Assembly: GCF_015477605.1 (NCBI RefSeq)
Contig: NZ_JADLQX010000016.1
Span: 142,116-206,115, forward strand
Source: Nocardia amamiensis
GTDB taxonomy: Bacteria > Actinomycetota > Actinomycetes > Mycobacteriales > Mycobacteriaceae
Direction of reading: 5' to 3'
Length of the DNA stretch: 64,000 nt
The position numbers were made by a program, and so were the translations under genes. How positions within the stretch are numbered: the first letter of the stretch is position 1; every line of letters begins with the position of its first letter. Shown one piece after another: positions 40,898 to 50,167 of this stretch. The notes below the pieces were generated by a model. That model did not search any database, was not told where the DNA came from, and was given only the letters and a program-made list of their open reading frames with translations.

Positions 40898-42525
40898 CCA
40901 CCGCCATCGCCGACCGCGCCGCCGCGGCACCGGCATTCGGCGGCGGAGACTTCACCGGGACCGGCAGGCTGCTGCGACTGTACCTGCGCCGGGACCGGAT
41001 AGTGCTGCCCCTGTGGACGCTGCTGATCGGTCTGATGCCCGCGTTCCAGGTGGTCAGCGTGAAGGATCTGTACAGCAACCCAGCCGATCTGGACAGCTTC
41101 GCGAAGACCACGGCCGACAGCCCGGCGCTGATCGCCATGTACGGCCCGGTGTTCAGCTCCGAACTCGGCTCGATCGGCACCTGGAAAGCGGGCGCCATGT
41201 ACAGCATGATCGCCATCGCCACGGTGCTCACGGTCATCCGGCACACCAGGGTCGAGGAGGAGACCGGACGGGCGGAACTGGTGGGCGCCACCAGCATCGG
41301 CCGCTACGCCGGCCTCACCGCCACCCTCATCATGACCTACGCAGGCGCGCTGATCGCCGGAATCGCCTGTGCCTTGTCGTTGTACGCCGCCGACCTGCCC
41401 GGTGCGGGAGCGCTGGCCTTCGGGGCCGCGCTGGCGGCGTCGGGCATCCTGTGGGGATCCGTCGCCGCGGTGGCAGCTCAGGTGAGCGCCGGGGCACGGG
41501 TCGCCCGCGGCGTCGCGTTCGGCGCGCTGGGCGCCGCGTTCGCCCTGCGGGCGGTCGGCGACGCCGGAAACGGTGTGCTGTCCTGGTTCTCGCCGATCGG
41601 GTGGTGCCTGCAGATCCGCCCGTACGCCGAGGAACGCTGGTGGGTGCTGATCCCTCTCGGCGCCGTCGCGGCGCTCGCCACCGCAGCCGCGTACATGTTG
41701 CTCGGCAACCGCGACACCGGCTCGGGACTGATCGCGGAACGTCCGGGACCGTCGACGGCGAGCACGCGCCTCTCCGGTCCCCTCGGGCTGGCCTGGCGGC
41801 TGCAACGCGGCACCCTCGTGGCGTGGACGGTCGGCTTCGCCCTGTACGGCCTGCTGATCGGCGGCGCGGTGCACAGCGTCGGCGACATGCTCGGCGGAAG
41901 CGAGGCGGTCCGCGACATGGTCACCCGGATGGGCGGCTCGCAGGGGTTGCAAGAGTCGTTCATCACCTACGCGATCACGATGCTGGCCGCCGCGGCGTCG
42001 GCCTACTCGATCTCGGCGGCGCTGCGGCTGCACGACGAGGAGTCCAGCACGCGGGTCGAGTCCACGCTGTCCGGTGCGGTCGGCCGCGGCCGCTACGCGC
42101 TGAGCCACATCGGTTTCGCGCTGCTGGGTCCCGCGGCGGCCCTGCTGGTCTCCGGGGCGGCGATCGGCGTCGTCTACGGCGCCTCGGACGGCGACCTCGG
42201 CGCGAAGCTGCCGCAGTCGATCGGCGCCGCCGCCGTACAGCTGCCCGCGGTCTGGGTGGTCACCGGCATCGCGGTGGCCCTGTACGGTGTCGTGCCGCGA
42301 TTCGCGCCGGTCGCCTGGGCGGTGCTCAGCGCCATGGTGGTGATCTTCTTCGTCGGTTCGCTGGACGGACTGCCGCAGTGGACGGTCGATCTGGTGCCGT
42401 TCGTTCATCCGCCGAAGTTGCCCGGCGCGGAGTTCCAGGCGAAACCCGTGTTGTGGCTGCTCGGGATCGCCGCTGCTCTTCTCGCCGTCGGCGTCGCCGC
42501 GTTCCGCAGGCGCGACCTGCACTGA
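40894..42525 (+). CDS. ABC-2 type permease of the TnrB3 (polyketide antibiotic exporter) class
   Basis: A 543-residue permease with about 12 hydrophobic segments in two similar halves (LLRLYLRRDRIVLPLWTLLI; GLAWRLQRGTLVAWTVGFAL), the layout of the TnrB3 class. The cytosolic parts include HTRVEEETGRAELVGATSIG and the second-half LHDEESSTRVESTLSGAVGR. It exports an unknown amphiphilic compound, perhaps an antibiotic or a lipid. It is coupled to the ATPase gene and followed by a strong terminator at 42538-42569. Confidence 0.93.
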   Translation: MTTAIADRAAAAPAFGGGDFTGTGRLLRLYLRRDRIVLPLWTLLIGLMPAFQVVSVKDLYSNPADLDSFAKTTADSPALIAMYGPVFSSELGSIGTWKAGAMYSMIAIATVLTVIRHTRVEEETGRAELVGATSIGRYAGLTATLIMTYAGALIAGIACALSLYAADLPGAGALAFGAALAASGILWGSVAAVAAQVSAGARVARGVAFGALGAAFALRAVGDAGNGVLSWFSPIGWCLQIRPYAEERWWVLIPLGAVAALATAAAYMLLGNRDTGSGLIAERPGPSTASTRLSGPLGLAWRLQRGTLVAWTVGFALYGLLIGGAVHSVGDMLGGSEAVRDMVTRMGGSQGLQESFITYAITMLAAAASAYSISAALRLHDEESSTRVESTLSGAVGRGRYALSHIGFALLGPAAALLVSGAAIGVVYGASDGDLGAKLPQSIGAAAVQLPAVWVVTGIAVALYGVVPRFAPVAWAVLSAMVVIFFVGSLDGLPQWTVDLVPFVHPPKLPGAEFQAKPVLWLLGIAAALLAVGVAAFRRRDLH

Positions 42526-42537
42526 TTCGCACCACCC

Positions 42538-42569
42538 GTGGCCCGCGCGAACTTCCTCGCGCGGGCCAC
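42538..42569 (+). terminator. Terminator of the ABC exporter operon
   Basis: GTGGCCCGCGCGA pairs perfectly with TCGCGCGGGCCAC around a 6-base loop (acttcc), 13 bases after the permease stop; the T-run after it is weak (TTCCC). Confidence 0.75.
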
Positions 42570-42680
42570 TTCCCGTGACCGGGGAGTTCATTGGGGCGTC
42601 GCGGAATGTTTGCCCAATACGGTGTCCTGGACATGATGTACCGCGCGCCATGCGACATGGCGGACACATTGACAAGGAAA

Positions 42681-44576
42681 ATGCCGAGATTCACCAAGTT
42701 CACCGCCGTGCTCGCCACTCTTCTCATCGGTGCGGCACTGGCTGCTCCCGGAGTGTGGGCACAACCGGGCCGCGCTGAACAGCCGCCGCAGTATGCACCG
42801 ACCATGCTGATCCTCGATGCCTCCGGGTCCATGCAGCGACCGGATCCGGCGGGCACCATGATGGACGCCGCCAAGACCGCGGTCCGCACGTTCGTCGATG
42901 CCGCGCCCGCCGAGTCGAAGGTCGGCCTGATGACCTACGGCACCAGCACCGGGAACACCGAGGCGGAGAAGTCCGCCGGATGCCGGGACGTGCGGCTGCT
43001 CCGGCCCGCCGACGCACTCGACAAGGCCGCGCTGACCACCGCCGTCGACGGAATCCAGGCCCGCGGCTGGACGCCGATGGGTACCGCCCTGCGGCAGGCT
43101 GCCGACGCGCTGCCCGGCTCCGGCCCACGCTCGGTCGTGCTGGTCTCCGACGGCGACGACACCTGCTCCCCGCCCGACCCCTGCGAGGTCGCGCGTGAGG
43201 TGAAGCAGCGCGGCATCGACCTGGTGATGCACGCGATCGGCTTCGCGGTGGACGCGAAGGCCCGCGCCCAGCTGACCTGCATGGCGCAGGCCACCGGCGG
43301 CACCTACACCGATGCGGCCGACGGTCGCGCGCTGGAGCGTGTCCTACCGCGAGTGAGTGCCGCGGCCCTGCGCAACTACCGCGCCGCGGGAACGCCCATC
43401 ACCGGCACCAGCAGCCCTACGACCGCGCCGGTCGCCTCCCCCGGCCAGTACCTCGACACCATCGGTCAAAAGGAGACGCGGTATTGGGCTGCGGACGTGC
43501 CCGCGGGCGCCACCGCCTATTTCAGCGGCACCGTGTCGTTTCCGCGCGTCCCGGACGTCTCGGTTACCGATGACCTCAACACCCTCCAATTGCGCGTGTA
43601 CGGCGCGGACGGGCAGGACTGCCACGTCTTCGAATCCGAGCTGACCACCAAATCCAGTGACGGCGAGGCGCTCACCGTCGCCAAGACCTTCGACGGCGCG
43701 ACCAAGGAGCGCACCGGTAGCGCCAGCGGCGACAAGTGCCGTGGCGGTGGTCGCTACTCCTTCGCCCTCACCTGGGACAAGGTCTCCACCGGCGTCCCGG
43801 AGCGACTGCCGATCGAACTGCTGATCGGCATCGAGCCAGCGGCCTCCGATCCGGGCAGAGGCTCCACGACGACCCCCACGGCTTTCTCCGAGCCGACCGG
43901 TTCCGGCACCCCCGTCACCGGTGGCGGATCGTTCAACGTGGCCGCTCCGCTCCCCGCTAGCGGCCGCTACACCGACACCCTGCGGCAAGGCGAGTTCGTG
44001 TTCTACCGGGTCCGGTTGGACTGGGGCCAGGGTCTGGCCTACCGCGTACATTTCGGCGGCAACGGTGGACGCGGCCTGGACAACGTCTCCAATATCCGCA
44101 CCAGGCTCTACACCCCGATCCGCCAGGAGATCGGCTCCGACTTCGGCGCCTACACCGGCACCGACACGGTGCTGCCGAGCAAGGACGCGCTGGCGACGCT
44201 TCCGATCCGCTACGCCAACCGGACCGCCGACGACATCAAGGCCCGCAGGCAGTCGGTGCCGGGCTGGTACTACATCGCGGTGAAGGTCGGCTCGACCTTC
44301 GAGGACGGCGACGCGGCTCCGGTGCCGATCCAGCTGGACCTGACCGTCACCGGCGCCCAGGAACCGGGGCCGACGTACTCCTCCGGCGTCTCCGACGGCG
44401 TCTTCGGGGAGAAGGCGTCCGCACAGCGCGTCGCGCACCACACCGACGCGGCAGCCGCCGCCGAGGCGGAAACCGAGTCACGGAACCAGTGGCTGCTGCT
44501 CGCGGGTATCGGCGCGGCCGCCGCGGTTGTGGTCGGCATCATCGCGGGCGTCCTGTTGCTGCGCAGACGCGGGTAG
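42681..44576 (+). CDS. Secreted, membrane-tethered vWA-domain protein
   Basis: A 631-residue protein with a signal peptide (TKFTAVLATLLIGAALAAPG, cut near VWAQ), a vWA domain with the metal site LILDASGSMQR near residue 43 and VVLVSDGDDTC, two beta-rich domains (YLDTIGQKETRYWAADVPAG; YTDTLRQGEFVFYRVRLDWG) that repeat the same start and look duplicated, and a C-terminal membrane helix followed by LLLRRRG. It is an envelope protein of unknown role. ATG 42681 follows AAGGAAA. A long hairpin at 44594-44646 may end it. Confidence 0.9.
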   Translation: MPRFTKFTAVLATLLIGAALAAPGVWAQPGRAEQPPQYAPTMLILDASGSMQRPDPAGTMMDAAKTAVRTFVDAAPAESKVGLMTYGTSTGNTEAEKSAGCRDVRLLRPADALDKAALTTAVDGIQARGWTPMGTALRQAADALPGSGPRSVVLVSDGDDTCSPPDPCEVAREVKQRGIDLVMHAIGFAVDAKARAQLTCMAQATGGTYTDAADGRALERVLPRVSAAALRNYRAAGTPITGTSSPTTAPVASPGQYLDTIGQKETRYWAADVPAGATAYFSGTVSFPRVPDVSVTDDLNTLQLRVYGADGQDCHVFESELTTKSSDGEALTVAKTFDGATKERTGSASGDKCRGGGRYSFALTWDKVSTGVPERLPIELLIGIEPAASDPGRGSTTTPTAFSEPTGSGTPVTGGGSFNVAAPLPASGRYTDTLRQGEFVFYRVRLDWGQGLAYRVHFGGNGGRGLDNVSNIRTRLYTPIRQEIGSDFGAYTGTDTVLPSKDALATLPIRYANRTADDIKARRQSVPGWYYIAVKVGSTFEDGDAAPVPIQLDLTVTGAQEPGPTYSSGVSDGVFGEKASAQRVAHHTDAAAAAEAETESRNQWLLLAGIGAAAAVVVGIIAGVLLLRRRG

Positions 44577-44593
44577 GCGCATCCGGCCACCAG

Positions 44594-44646
44594 GAGAACC
44601 TCCGGGTGGGTGTGGCTGCGAAGGTCGCATCCGCCCGGAGCTTCTC
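44594..44646 (+). terminator. Terminator-like hairpin after the vWA gene
   Basis: GAGAACCTCCGGG and CCCGGAGCTTCTC form arms (one mismatch) around a long loop, 17 bases after the stop. No T-run is seen. Confidence 0.45.
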
Positions 44647-44799
44647 GCGTCCCACGGTGATGCCCGCACCACGGTCCACGGCAGAAGGCTGACTATGCAG
44701 CGGTCCGGACAGCCCGACTATTCAGCTATGCGGCAGCTCTGCCTTCTCCGCCCGGCGCAAGGCTGTGGTCGCTGCGTAGCCGGTGACGCGGCCCCGGCA

Positions 44800-45654
44800 T
44801 CACCGCGTGTGTTCGATCCCCAATTTCCCGGCCAGCCGGGTGAGGTAGGCCCGCACGTCGTCCACCGGACGGTCGGGCAACCCGAAAACAGCTTCGGTGA
44901 CTCCGGATTCGGCCCATCGCGCCAGCTGCTCCGGATCATGGCGCCCGGCGAGCGCCACGATCTCGGGCAGGTCCGCGCGGTCGTGCTCGCGCCAGATGCG
45001 TTGCAGCAAAGCGACTTTCTCGTCCAAGCCGTCTTCGGTCGGAGTGGTGATCCACCCGTCGGCGTGCTTCGCCAGCCAGGTGAAGTTCCGCTCGGTGCCC
45101 GCCGCGCCGAGCAGCACCGGAATCCGCTTCCGCACCGGCTTCGGCCACGACCAGCTGGCGCCGAAGGTCACGAACTCGCCGGCGAATTCGGCCTCCTCCT
45201 CGGTCCAGAGGGCACGCATGGCGTCCAGATGCTCGCGCAGCACGGACCTGCGCTTGCCCGCGGGCACGCCGTGATGGGCCAATTCGTCGGTGTTCCAGCC
45301 GAATCCGACGCCCAGGCGCACCCGGCCGCCGGACAGATGGTCCAGCGAGGCAATGGTCTTGGCCAGCGTGATCGGATGGTGTTCGGCGGGCAGCGCCACG
45401 GCGGTGGACAGACCGATGCGCTCGGTCACCGCCGCCGCCGTGCCGAGTGCGACCCACGGGTCGAGGGTGCGCAGATACCGGTCGTCGGGCAGGCTCGCGT
45501 CGCCGGTGCGCGGGTGCGCCGCCGCCCGGACGACCGGGATGTGGGTGTGCTCGGGCACATAGAACGTGTCGAAACCGGCACGTTCCGCGGCCGCGGCCGC
45601 ATCCGCGGGGGTGATGCCCCGATCGCTGGTGAACAACACGATTCCGTACCGCAC
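44800..45654 (-). CDS. LLM-class F420-dependent oxidoreductase
   Basis: A 284-residue TIM-barrel luciferase-like protein: VRYGIVLFTSDRGITPADAA, FDTFYVPEHTHIPVVRA, IASLDHLSGGRVRLGVGFGW, NTDELAHHGVPAGKRRSVLR and PVLLGAAGTERNFTWLAKHA. These are marks of the F420-using branch, so the cofactor is probably F420 rather than FMN. GTG 45654 follows GGGAGC; an ATG at 45669 is in frame. A perfect KstR-type box lies at 45679-45692, 24 bases upstream, which ties it to sterol catabolism; an F420-type gene (Rv3520c) is part of the mycobacterial KstR regulon. Confidence 0.92.
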   Translation of the reverse strand: MRYGIVLFTSDRGITPADAAAAAERAGFDTFYVPEHTHIPVVRAAAHPRTGDASLPDDRYLRTLDPWVALGTAAAVTERIGLSTAVALPAEHHPITLAKTIASLDHLSGGRVRLGVGFGWNTDELAHHGVPAGKRRSVLREHLDAMRALWTEEEAEFAGEFVTFGASWSWPKPVRKRIPVLLGAAGTERNFTWLAKHADGWITTPTEDGLDEKVALLQRIWREHDRADLPEIVALAGRHDPEQLARWAESGVTEAVFGLPDRPVDDVRAYLTRLAGKLGIEHTR

Positions 45655-45678
45655 CGTACCCGCTCCCATCGCCGAAAT

Positions 45679-45692
45679 TAGAACAAGTTCTA
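45679..45692. promoter_or_regulatory. KstR-type operator, perfect palindrome
   Basis: TAGAACAAGTTCTA is a 14-base dyad, perfect apart from its central AA, and matches every fixed base of the KstR consensus TnnAACnnGTTnnA. It lies 24 bases upstream of the F420-type oxidoreductase start and about 100 bases upstream of the divergent ThrE-type gene, so it could act on both, the first more likely. Confidence 0.75.
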
Positions 45693-45793
45693 CCATGGGC
45701 TCGCCGGTCCGGCCAAGCGTCCGGCCAGGACCGACACGCCCGCCCCGAACCGCGCGGATGCCAACGACACGCCGGGTGACTAGGTTCGCGTCC

Positions 45794-47314
45794 ATGGCTA
45801 CTGACGCACCTACCGGAGGCGATGTCACCACCGAACGGGTGGATCATCTCGGCTGGCGTCGCGGGTTGCGCCTGCGACGCGCCCGCCCGATTCCCGTGGT
45901 CAGCCAAGCCGTCGGCCTGCTGGTCGCGGACCGTCAGGCGACCGTGGACAGCATCGTCACGGCACCGGCTCCGTTGCAGCCGATCGACCTCACCGACGAC
46001 GCCCGGGTCGCGGAGGTCCTCGATCTCGCGGTCCGGGTCGGCGAGGTGGTGCTCGCCTCGGGCACCGGCGTGGTGGACACCACCACAACGGTCCGCTTCA
46101 TCGCCGCCACCTACGGCCTGTCCCGCTGCAGCATCGACGTCACCTACGACGCTATCCGGATCTGGGCCGACCGCGGGCCCCAGCTGCCACCGGCCAGCAC
46201 CATGCGGATCGTGCACTACCGCGCCCTGGATTTCACCCGGCTCGCCGCCGTGGACCGGCTCACCCGCCGCATCCGCAACGAGGTGGTCCCGCCGGAACAG
46301 GCGCGCGCCGCGCTCGACGCGATCACCTCGGCTCCGCACCCCTACCACCGGTGGAGCGCCACCGCCGCGTGGTCGCTCATGGCGGCGGCGATCGCCGCGC
46401 TGCTCGGCGGCGGCGCGCTCGTGGCCGCGGTCAGCTTCGCCACCACCGCGGCGATCGACCGCGCCAACCGCGTGCTCAATCGCTATGGACTGCCGTTCTT
46501 CTTCCAGCACATGGTGGGCGGCGCGATCGCGGCGATTCCGGCGATCGTGCTGGCCGGTCTGGCCGCGCGGCTGCGCATCGACGTCGACCCCACGCTGATC
46601 ATCGCGGCGGGAATCACCGTGCTGCTCAGTGGATTACAACTGGTCGGCGCGGTACAGGACGCGATCACCGGCGCTCCCATCACCGCGACGGCCCGCATGC
46701 TCGAGGTGATGATGATGACCGGCGGCATCATCGCGGGCATCGCGCTGACGCTGAGCATCGCCGATCTCCTCGATGCCACCGTGCCACCGGTCTACCTCAC
46801 CTCCGGACGCGACATCACCGACCTGCCGGTGAAGATCGTGGCGGGCGCCCTGGCGGCGCTGGCGTTCGCGCTGGCCTGCTACGCCGAACGCCGTGCGCTC
46901 GCCGCCGCCGCGGGCAGCGGCGCTGCGGGCACCATCTGCTTCCTGCTCGCGCAGAACGCCGGGTTCGGCCCGGTGCTCGCCACCGGCGTCGCCGCGACGC
47001 TGGTCGGCCTGGCCGGTGGCCTGATGGCCCGCCGGGCGCTGACTCCCCCGCTGGTCGTCGCGGTCGCGGGCATCACACCGCTGCTGCCGGGCCTCAAGGT
47101 CTACCGCGGTCTGTACGCACTGCTCAACGACGAGCTGCTGATCGGAGCCAATCAGTTGCTCTCGGCATTCGGCATCGGCTGCGCACTGGCGGCGGGCGTC
47201 ACCCTCGGCGAGTGGTTCGACCGCACCGTCCGCAGACCGCGGATAGTGCGCCGGTTCGGCTCGCTGCGGCGCCCGGTCGTCCGGCGTCGCCGCCGTCCGG
47301 CGCCCACGCCGTGA
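45794..47314 (+). CDS. ThrE-family threonine/serine exporter
   Basis: A 506-residue protein. Residues 1-180 form the cytosolic ThrE front domain (VLDLAVRVGEVVLASGTGVV; IAATYGLSRCSIDVTYDAIR; NEVVPPEQARAALDAI); the rest has about ten membrane helices (AIPAIVLAGLAARLRIDVDP; VVAVAGITPLLPGLKVYRGL). It should export threonine and serine with the proton gradient, as in Corynebacterium ThrE. The C-terminus is a long basic tail (RRPVVRRRRRPAP). The ATG has TAGGTT upstream, so it may be leaderless. Confidence 0.9.
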   Translation: MATDAPTGGDVTTERVDHLGWRRGLRLRRARPIPVVSQAVGLLVADRQATVDSIVTAPAPLQPIDLTDDARVAEVLDLAVRVGEVVLASGTGVVDTTTTVRFIAATYGLSRCSIDVTYDAIRIWADRGPQLPPASTMRIVHYRALDFTRLAAVDRLTRRIRNEVVPPEQARAALDAITSAPHPYHRWSATAAWSLMAAAIAALLGGGALVAAVSFATTAAIDRANRVLNRYGLPFFFQHMVGGAIAAIPAIVLAGLAARLRIDVDPTLIIAAGITVLLSGLQLVGAVQDAITGAPITATARMLEVMMMTGGIIAGIALTLSIADLLDATVPPVYLTSGRDITDLPVKIVAGALAALAFALACYAERRALAAAAGSGAAGTICFLLAQNAGFGPVLATGVAATLVGLAGGLMARRALTPPLVVAVAGITPLLPGLKVYRGLYALLNDELLIGANQLLSAFGIGCALAAGVTLGEWFDRTVRRPRIVRRFGSLRRPVVRRRRRPAPTP

Positions 47315-47419
47315 GCCGCGAGGTGACTGCGCGGCCGGCACACGGCCGGTACCCTCTGAACGAGTTGGTCAGGGTAGCCGAATTCGACAGCGGCCCCGTC
47401 TGAGGTGAGGTGGTTCGGA

Positions 47420-48076
47420 ATGTCGGAAGCAGTACCGTTCTCGACGCAGATCCGCACCGCCACCGCCGATCAGCATGCGGAAGCGGAGAACTCGCGGTTC
47501 ATGAGCGACATGCTCGGCGGAGCGCTCGGCGTCGACTCGTATCACCGCTACACCGGTCAACTCTGGTTCGTCTACCGCGCGCTGGAGCGGCGCTGGGACA
47601 CCCTGGCCGGCGACCCGACCGCAGGACCGTTCATCCGGCCCGAACTCGCCCGCACCGCCGAACTCGAGCGCGACCTCGCCCATCTCATCGGCCCCGACTG
47701 GCGCACCGGCCTGGAGCCGCTGCCCGCGACCGCCGCCTACGCCGAGCGCATCGACGAGTGCGCCCGCGACTGGCCCGCGGGCTACATCGCCCACCACTAC
47801 ACCCGCTACCTCGGCGATCTATCCGGCGGACAGGTCATCCGCGGCACCGCGGAGAAGCTGTGGAACCTGCCGCACCGCGGCGACGGCGTCCGCTTCTACG
47901 TCTTCGACGGCGTCGCCAACCCCGCGGCGTTCAAGCGGGAGTACCGCGGACTGCTCGACCGCCTCTCGCTCGACGATCTGGAGCGCCGCCGCGTACTCGA
48001 CGAGGGCAAGCGCGCCTTCGCGATGAACACCGCGATGTTCCAGGAGCTGGCCGAGGAGTTCCCCGCTGCCCAATAG
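47420..48076 (+). CDS. Heme oxygenase
   Basis: A 218-residue helical protein that splits heme into biliverdin, CO and iron. The proximal His is His19 in TATADQHAEAENSRFMSDML and the distal helix has the glycine motif YLGDLSGGQ (130-138). Length and motifs match HmuO/BphO-type bacterial enzymes. ATG 47420 is preferred to GTG 47405 since GAGGTGG lies nine bases ahead. An iron (IdeR/DtxR) box was looked for upstream and only a weak partial match was found. Confidence 0.95.
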   Translation: MSEAVPFSTQIRTATADQHAEAENSRFMSDMLGGALGVDSYHRYTGQLWFVYRALERRWDTLAGDPTAGPFIRPELARTAELERDLAHLIGPDWRTGLEPLPATAAYAERIDECARDWPAGYIAHHYTRYLGDLSGGQVIRGTAEKLWNLPHRGDGVRFYVFDGVANPAAFKREYRGLLDRLSLDDLERRRVLDEGKRAFAMNTAMFQELAEEFPAAQ

Positions 48077-48148
48077 CCCGCATCACGGTGCGGCGCTGGT
48101 ATTTCCGGCTGTCGTGCGCGGACCCGCGAGACATGGGACAGTCGTGGC

Positions 48149-49849
48149 ATGAGAGCGCGCCGTCGCATCGCGGTGATTCTTGCCGGTCTTGTCGGAGTCG
48201 GTGTGATCGGGGGCTGTGGCGCAGCGTCCGATCCGAGCCCGGGTCTCGCCTCGTCGGCCCCGCCGATCGTGCCGCTGATCTCGACGAACGACCTGCGTCC
48301 CGCGCAACCGGACGAGGTGCACCTGTTCGGCTTCAACGACCTGCACGGACACTTGCAGCCGCCGAGCGGGTCCACGGGCAAGATCGCGGGATACGACGCG
48401 GGCGGCGCCGCCTATCTCGCCACTCATCTGGCGCGACTGAAGGCTGCCTATCCGGCGAGCGTCGTGCTGGCGGCCGGAGACAACATCGGAGCGAGTCCCT
48501 TGGTCTCCGGGTTGTTCCACGACGAGCCCACGATCGCCTTCCTGAACAACGCCGGAGTGGCCGCATCCGCGGTCGGCAATCACGAATTTGACGAGGGTGT
48601 CCTGGAGTTGGCGCGGCTGCAGCAGGGCGGATGTGCGGTGGACGGATGTTCGCCCGGCGCGCCCTTCACCGGCGCGAGATTCCCGTACCTGGCCGCGAAC
48701 GTCGCCGACGCCCAGGGCGAACTGCCGCCCGCGCTGCGCCCGTGGACATTGCTAGAGGTGGGCGGGCACAAGATCGGCGTGATCGGTACGGTCACGCCGG
48801 AAACCGCGAATATCGTGCTGCCCGAAGGCATTCGAGGGTATCTCTTCGGCGATCAGGCCGCCGCCGTCAATCGCTATGTGCCGGAGATGAAGGCCGCGGG
48901 CGCCGAGGCGATCGTGGCGCTGGTGCACGACGGCGGCTCCCAGCGGCCGGAGCGGGACGCGCCGCTGGACTACAACGGATGCGCGAACATCACGCCGAAC
49001 GTCACCGGGCTGGCCGAGCGGGTCGACCCGGCGGTGCGCGCGGTGATCACCGGCCACAGTCATCAGCCCTACGTGTGCGTCGTCGGCGGCAAGGTGGTCA
49101 CCCAGGCGGCCTCGTACGGGCGCCTGATCAGCGACATCACGCTGCGATTCGGCGCCGACGGCGTCCAGGCCTCCGCGGTCAACCGGGTGGTGTCCCGCGA
49201 GGTGACGCCGGACGATCGGACGAACGCGCTGATCGACTTCTACGCCGAGCAGGCGCGGCCGCGCGCAGGACGAGTCGTCGGCGCGACCGCCGACGCTCTC
49301 CCGCACAGCCCGCGGCCCGCGGGCGCGTCGCCGCTGGGCGACGTGATCGCCGACTCCATGCTGTCGGTGACCGCGGGTCCGGCCGCGGCCGTCGCCGCGT
49401 TCATGAACCCCGGCGGTGTGCGCGCCGATCTGAAGCAGGGACCGATCACCTACGGCGACATCTTCACCGTTCAACCATTCGGCAACCAGGTCGTCACGCT
49501 CACGCTGACCGGCAGCCAGATCCTGCGACTGCTGGAACAGCAATGGAGCAACCCTGGTAAGCCGACGGTCCTGTCCACTGCTGGTCTCACCTATGCCTAC
49601 TCCGACAGCGCCGCGGCAGGCGCGAAAGTGATCGCGGACAGCGTCCGCGTCGCGGGCCGGCCGCTGAACCCCGTCGCCACCTATCGCGTCACGGCCAACA
49701 GCTTCCTCGCCTCCGGCGGCGACGGGTTCACCGTCTTCACCGAGGGCACCGACACCGCGGCGGGCCCGACCGACCTGGACGCCTTCGAAACCTTCCTGCG
49801 CGACAAGCCGCCGCTGCAGGCGCCGCCCGCTCGCGTCGAGAAGAAATAG
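48149..49849 (+). CDS. Lipoprotein 5'-nucleotidase (UshA-like)
   Basis: A 566-residue exported lipoprotein; the lipobox VIGGC puts the lipid at Cys23. The metallophosphatase domain has FNDLHGHLQPP, VLAAGDNIGASPL, AVGNHEFDEG and ITGHSHQPYVC, the two-metal site of 5'-nucleotidases. The C-terminal domain binds the nucleotide (FMNPGGVRADL, YGDIFTVQPFGNQVV). It likely salvages nucleosides and phosphate at the cell surface. The gene ends 318 bases before the fatty acyl-CoA reductase. Confidence 0.95.
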   Translation: MRARRRIAVILAGLVGVGVIGGCGAASDPSPGLASSAPPIVPLISTNDLRPAQPDEVHLFGFNDLHGHLQPPSGSTGKIAGYDAGGAAYLATHLARLKAAYPASVVLAAGDNIGASPLVSGLFHDEPTIAFLNNAGVAASAVGNHEFDEGVLELARLQQGGCAVDGCSPGAPFTGARFPYLAANVADAQGELPPALRPWTLLEVGGHKIGVIGTVTPETANIVLPEGIRGYLFGDQAAAVNRYVPEMKAAGAEAIVALVHDGGSQRPERDAPLDYNGCANITPNVTGLAERVDPAVRAVITGHSHQPYVCVVGGKVVTQAASYGRLISDITLRFGADGVQASAVNRVVSREVTPDDRTNALIDFYAEQARPRAGRVVGATADALPHSPRPAGASPLGDVIADSMLSVTAGPAAAVAAFMNPGGVRADLKQGPITYGDIFTVQPFGNQVVTLTLTGSQILRLLEQQWSNPGKPTVLSTAGLTYAYSDSAAAGAKVIADSVRVAGRPLNPVATYRVTANSFLASGGDGFTVFTEGTDTAAGPTDLDAFETFLRDKPPLQAPPARVEKK

Positions 49850-50167
49850 CCGAGCGGAAGTAGCCACACCGGACGCTGCCGAGTTGCTGGACACTCGACC
49901 AGAATCGCGGTAACTGGAAATCTTTGTAACACATACCGTTTGACCTGCGCAGACGGGTGACCAGTCCCACAGGCCGAACGCGTCATGATCGCTTGCCGGT
50001 GGCGCGCACGGTCGATTACTGTTCAGTAATAAGTCAGGACGAAGGTGTTCCTACTTTCGGCCCGACGGATTGTCACTGGGGGCCGAATCACAGCTCTCCG
50101 CATTCACTGCCGCATGCCGGATGACTTGTGCGACAACATGGTTCGAGTGAACGGCAGGAGAAGTGCG
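49850..50167. other. 318-base intergenic region before the fatty acyl-CoA reductase
   Basis: No gene is seen. The region holds the ATTACTG/CAGTAAT inverted repeat at 50015-50030 and, close to the reductase ATG, the ribosome binding site GGAGAAG. Promoter elements probably lie near the repeat. Confidence 0.5.
50015..50030. promoter_or_regulatory. Inverted repeat ATTACTG-TT-CAGTAAT
   Basis: Perfect 7-base arms around TT, a TetR-style operator, 138 bases before the fatty acyl-CoA reductase start. No regulator gene is next to it, so the binding protein must be coded elsewhere. Confidence 0.5.

Noticed and set aside
47366..47390. Iron (IdeR/DtxR) box before heme oxygenase
   Set aside because: Only a partial match (AGGGTAGCC) to one half of the consensus was found; not enough to call.
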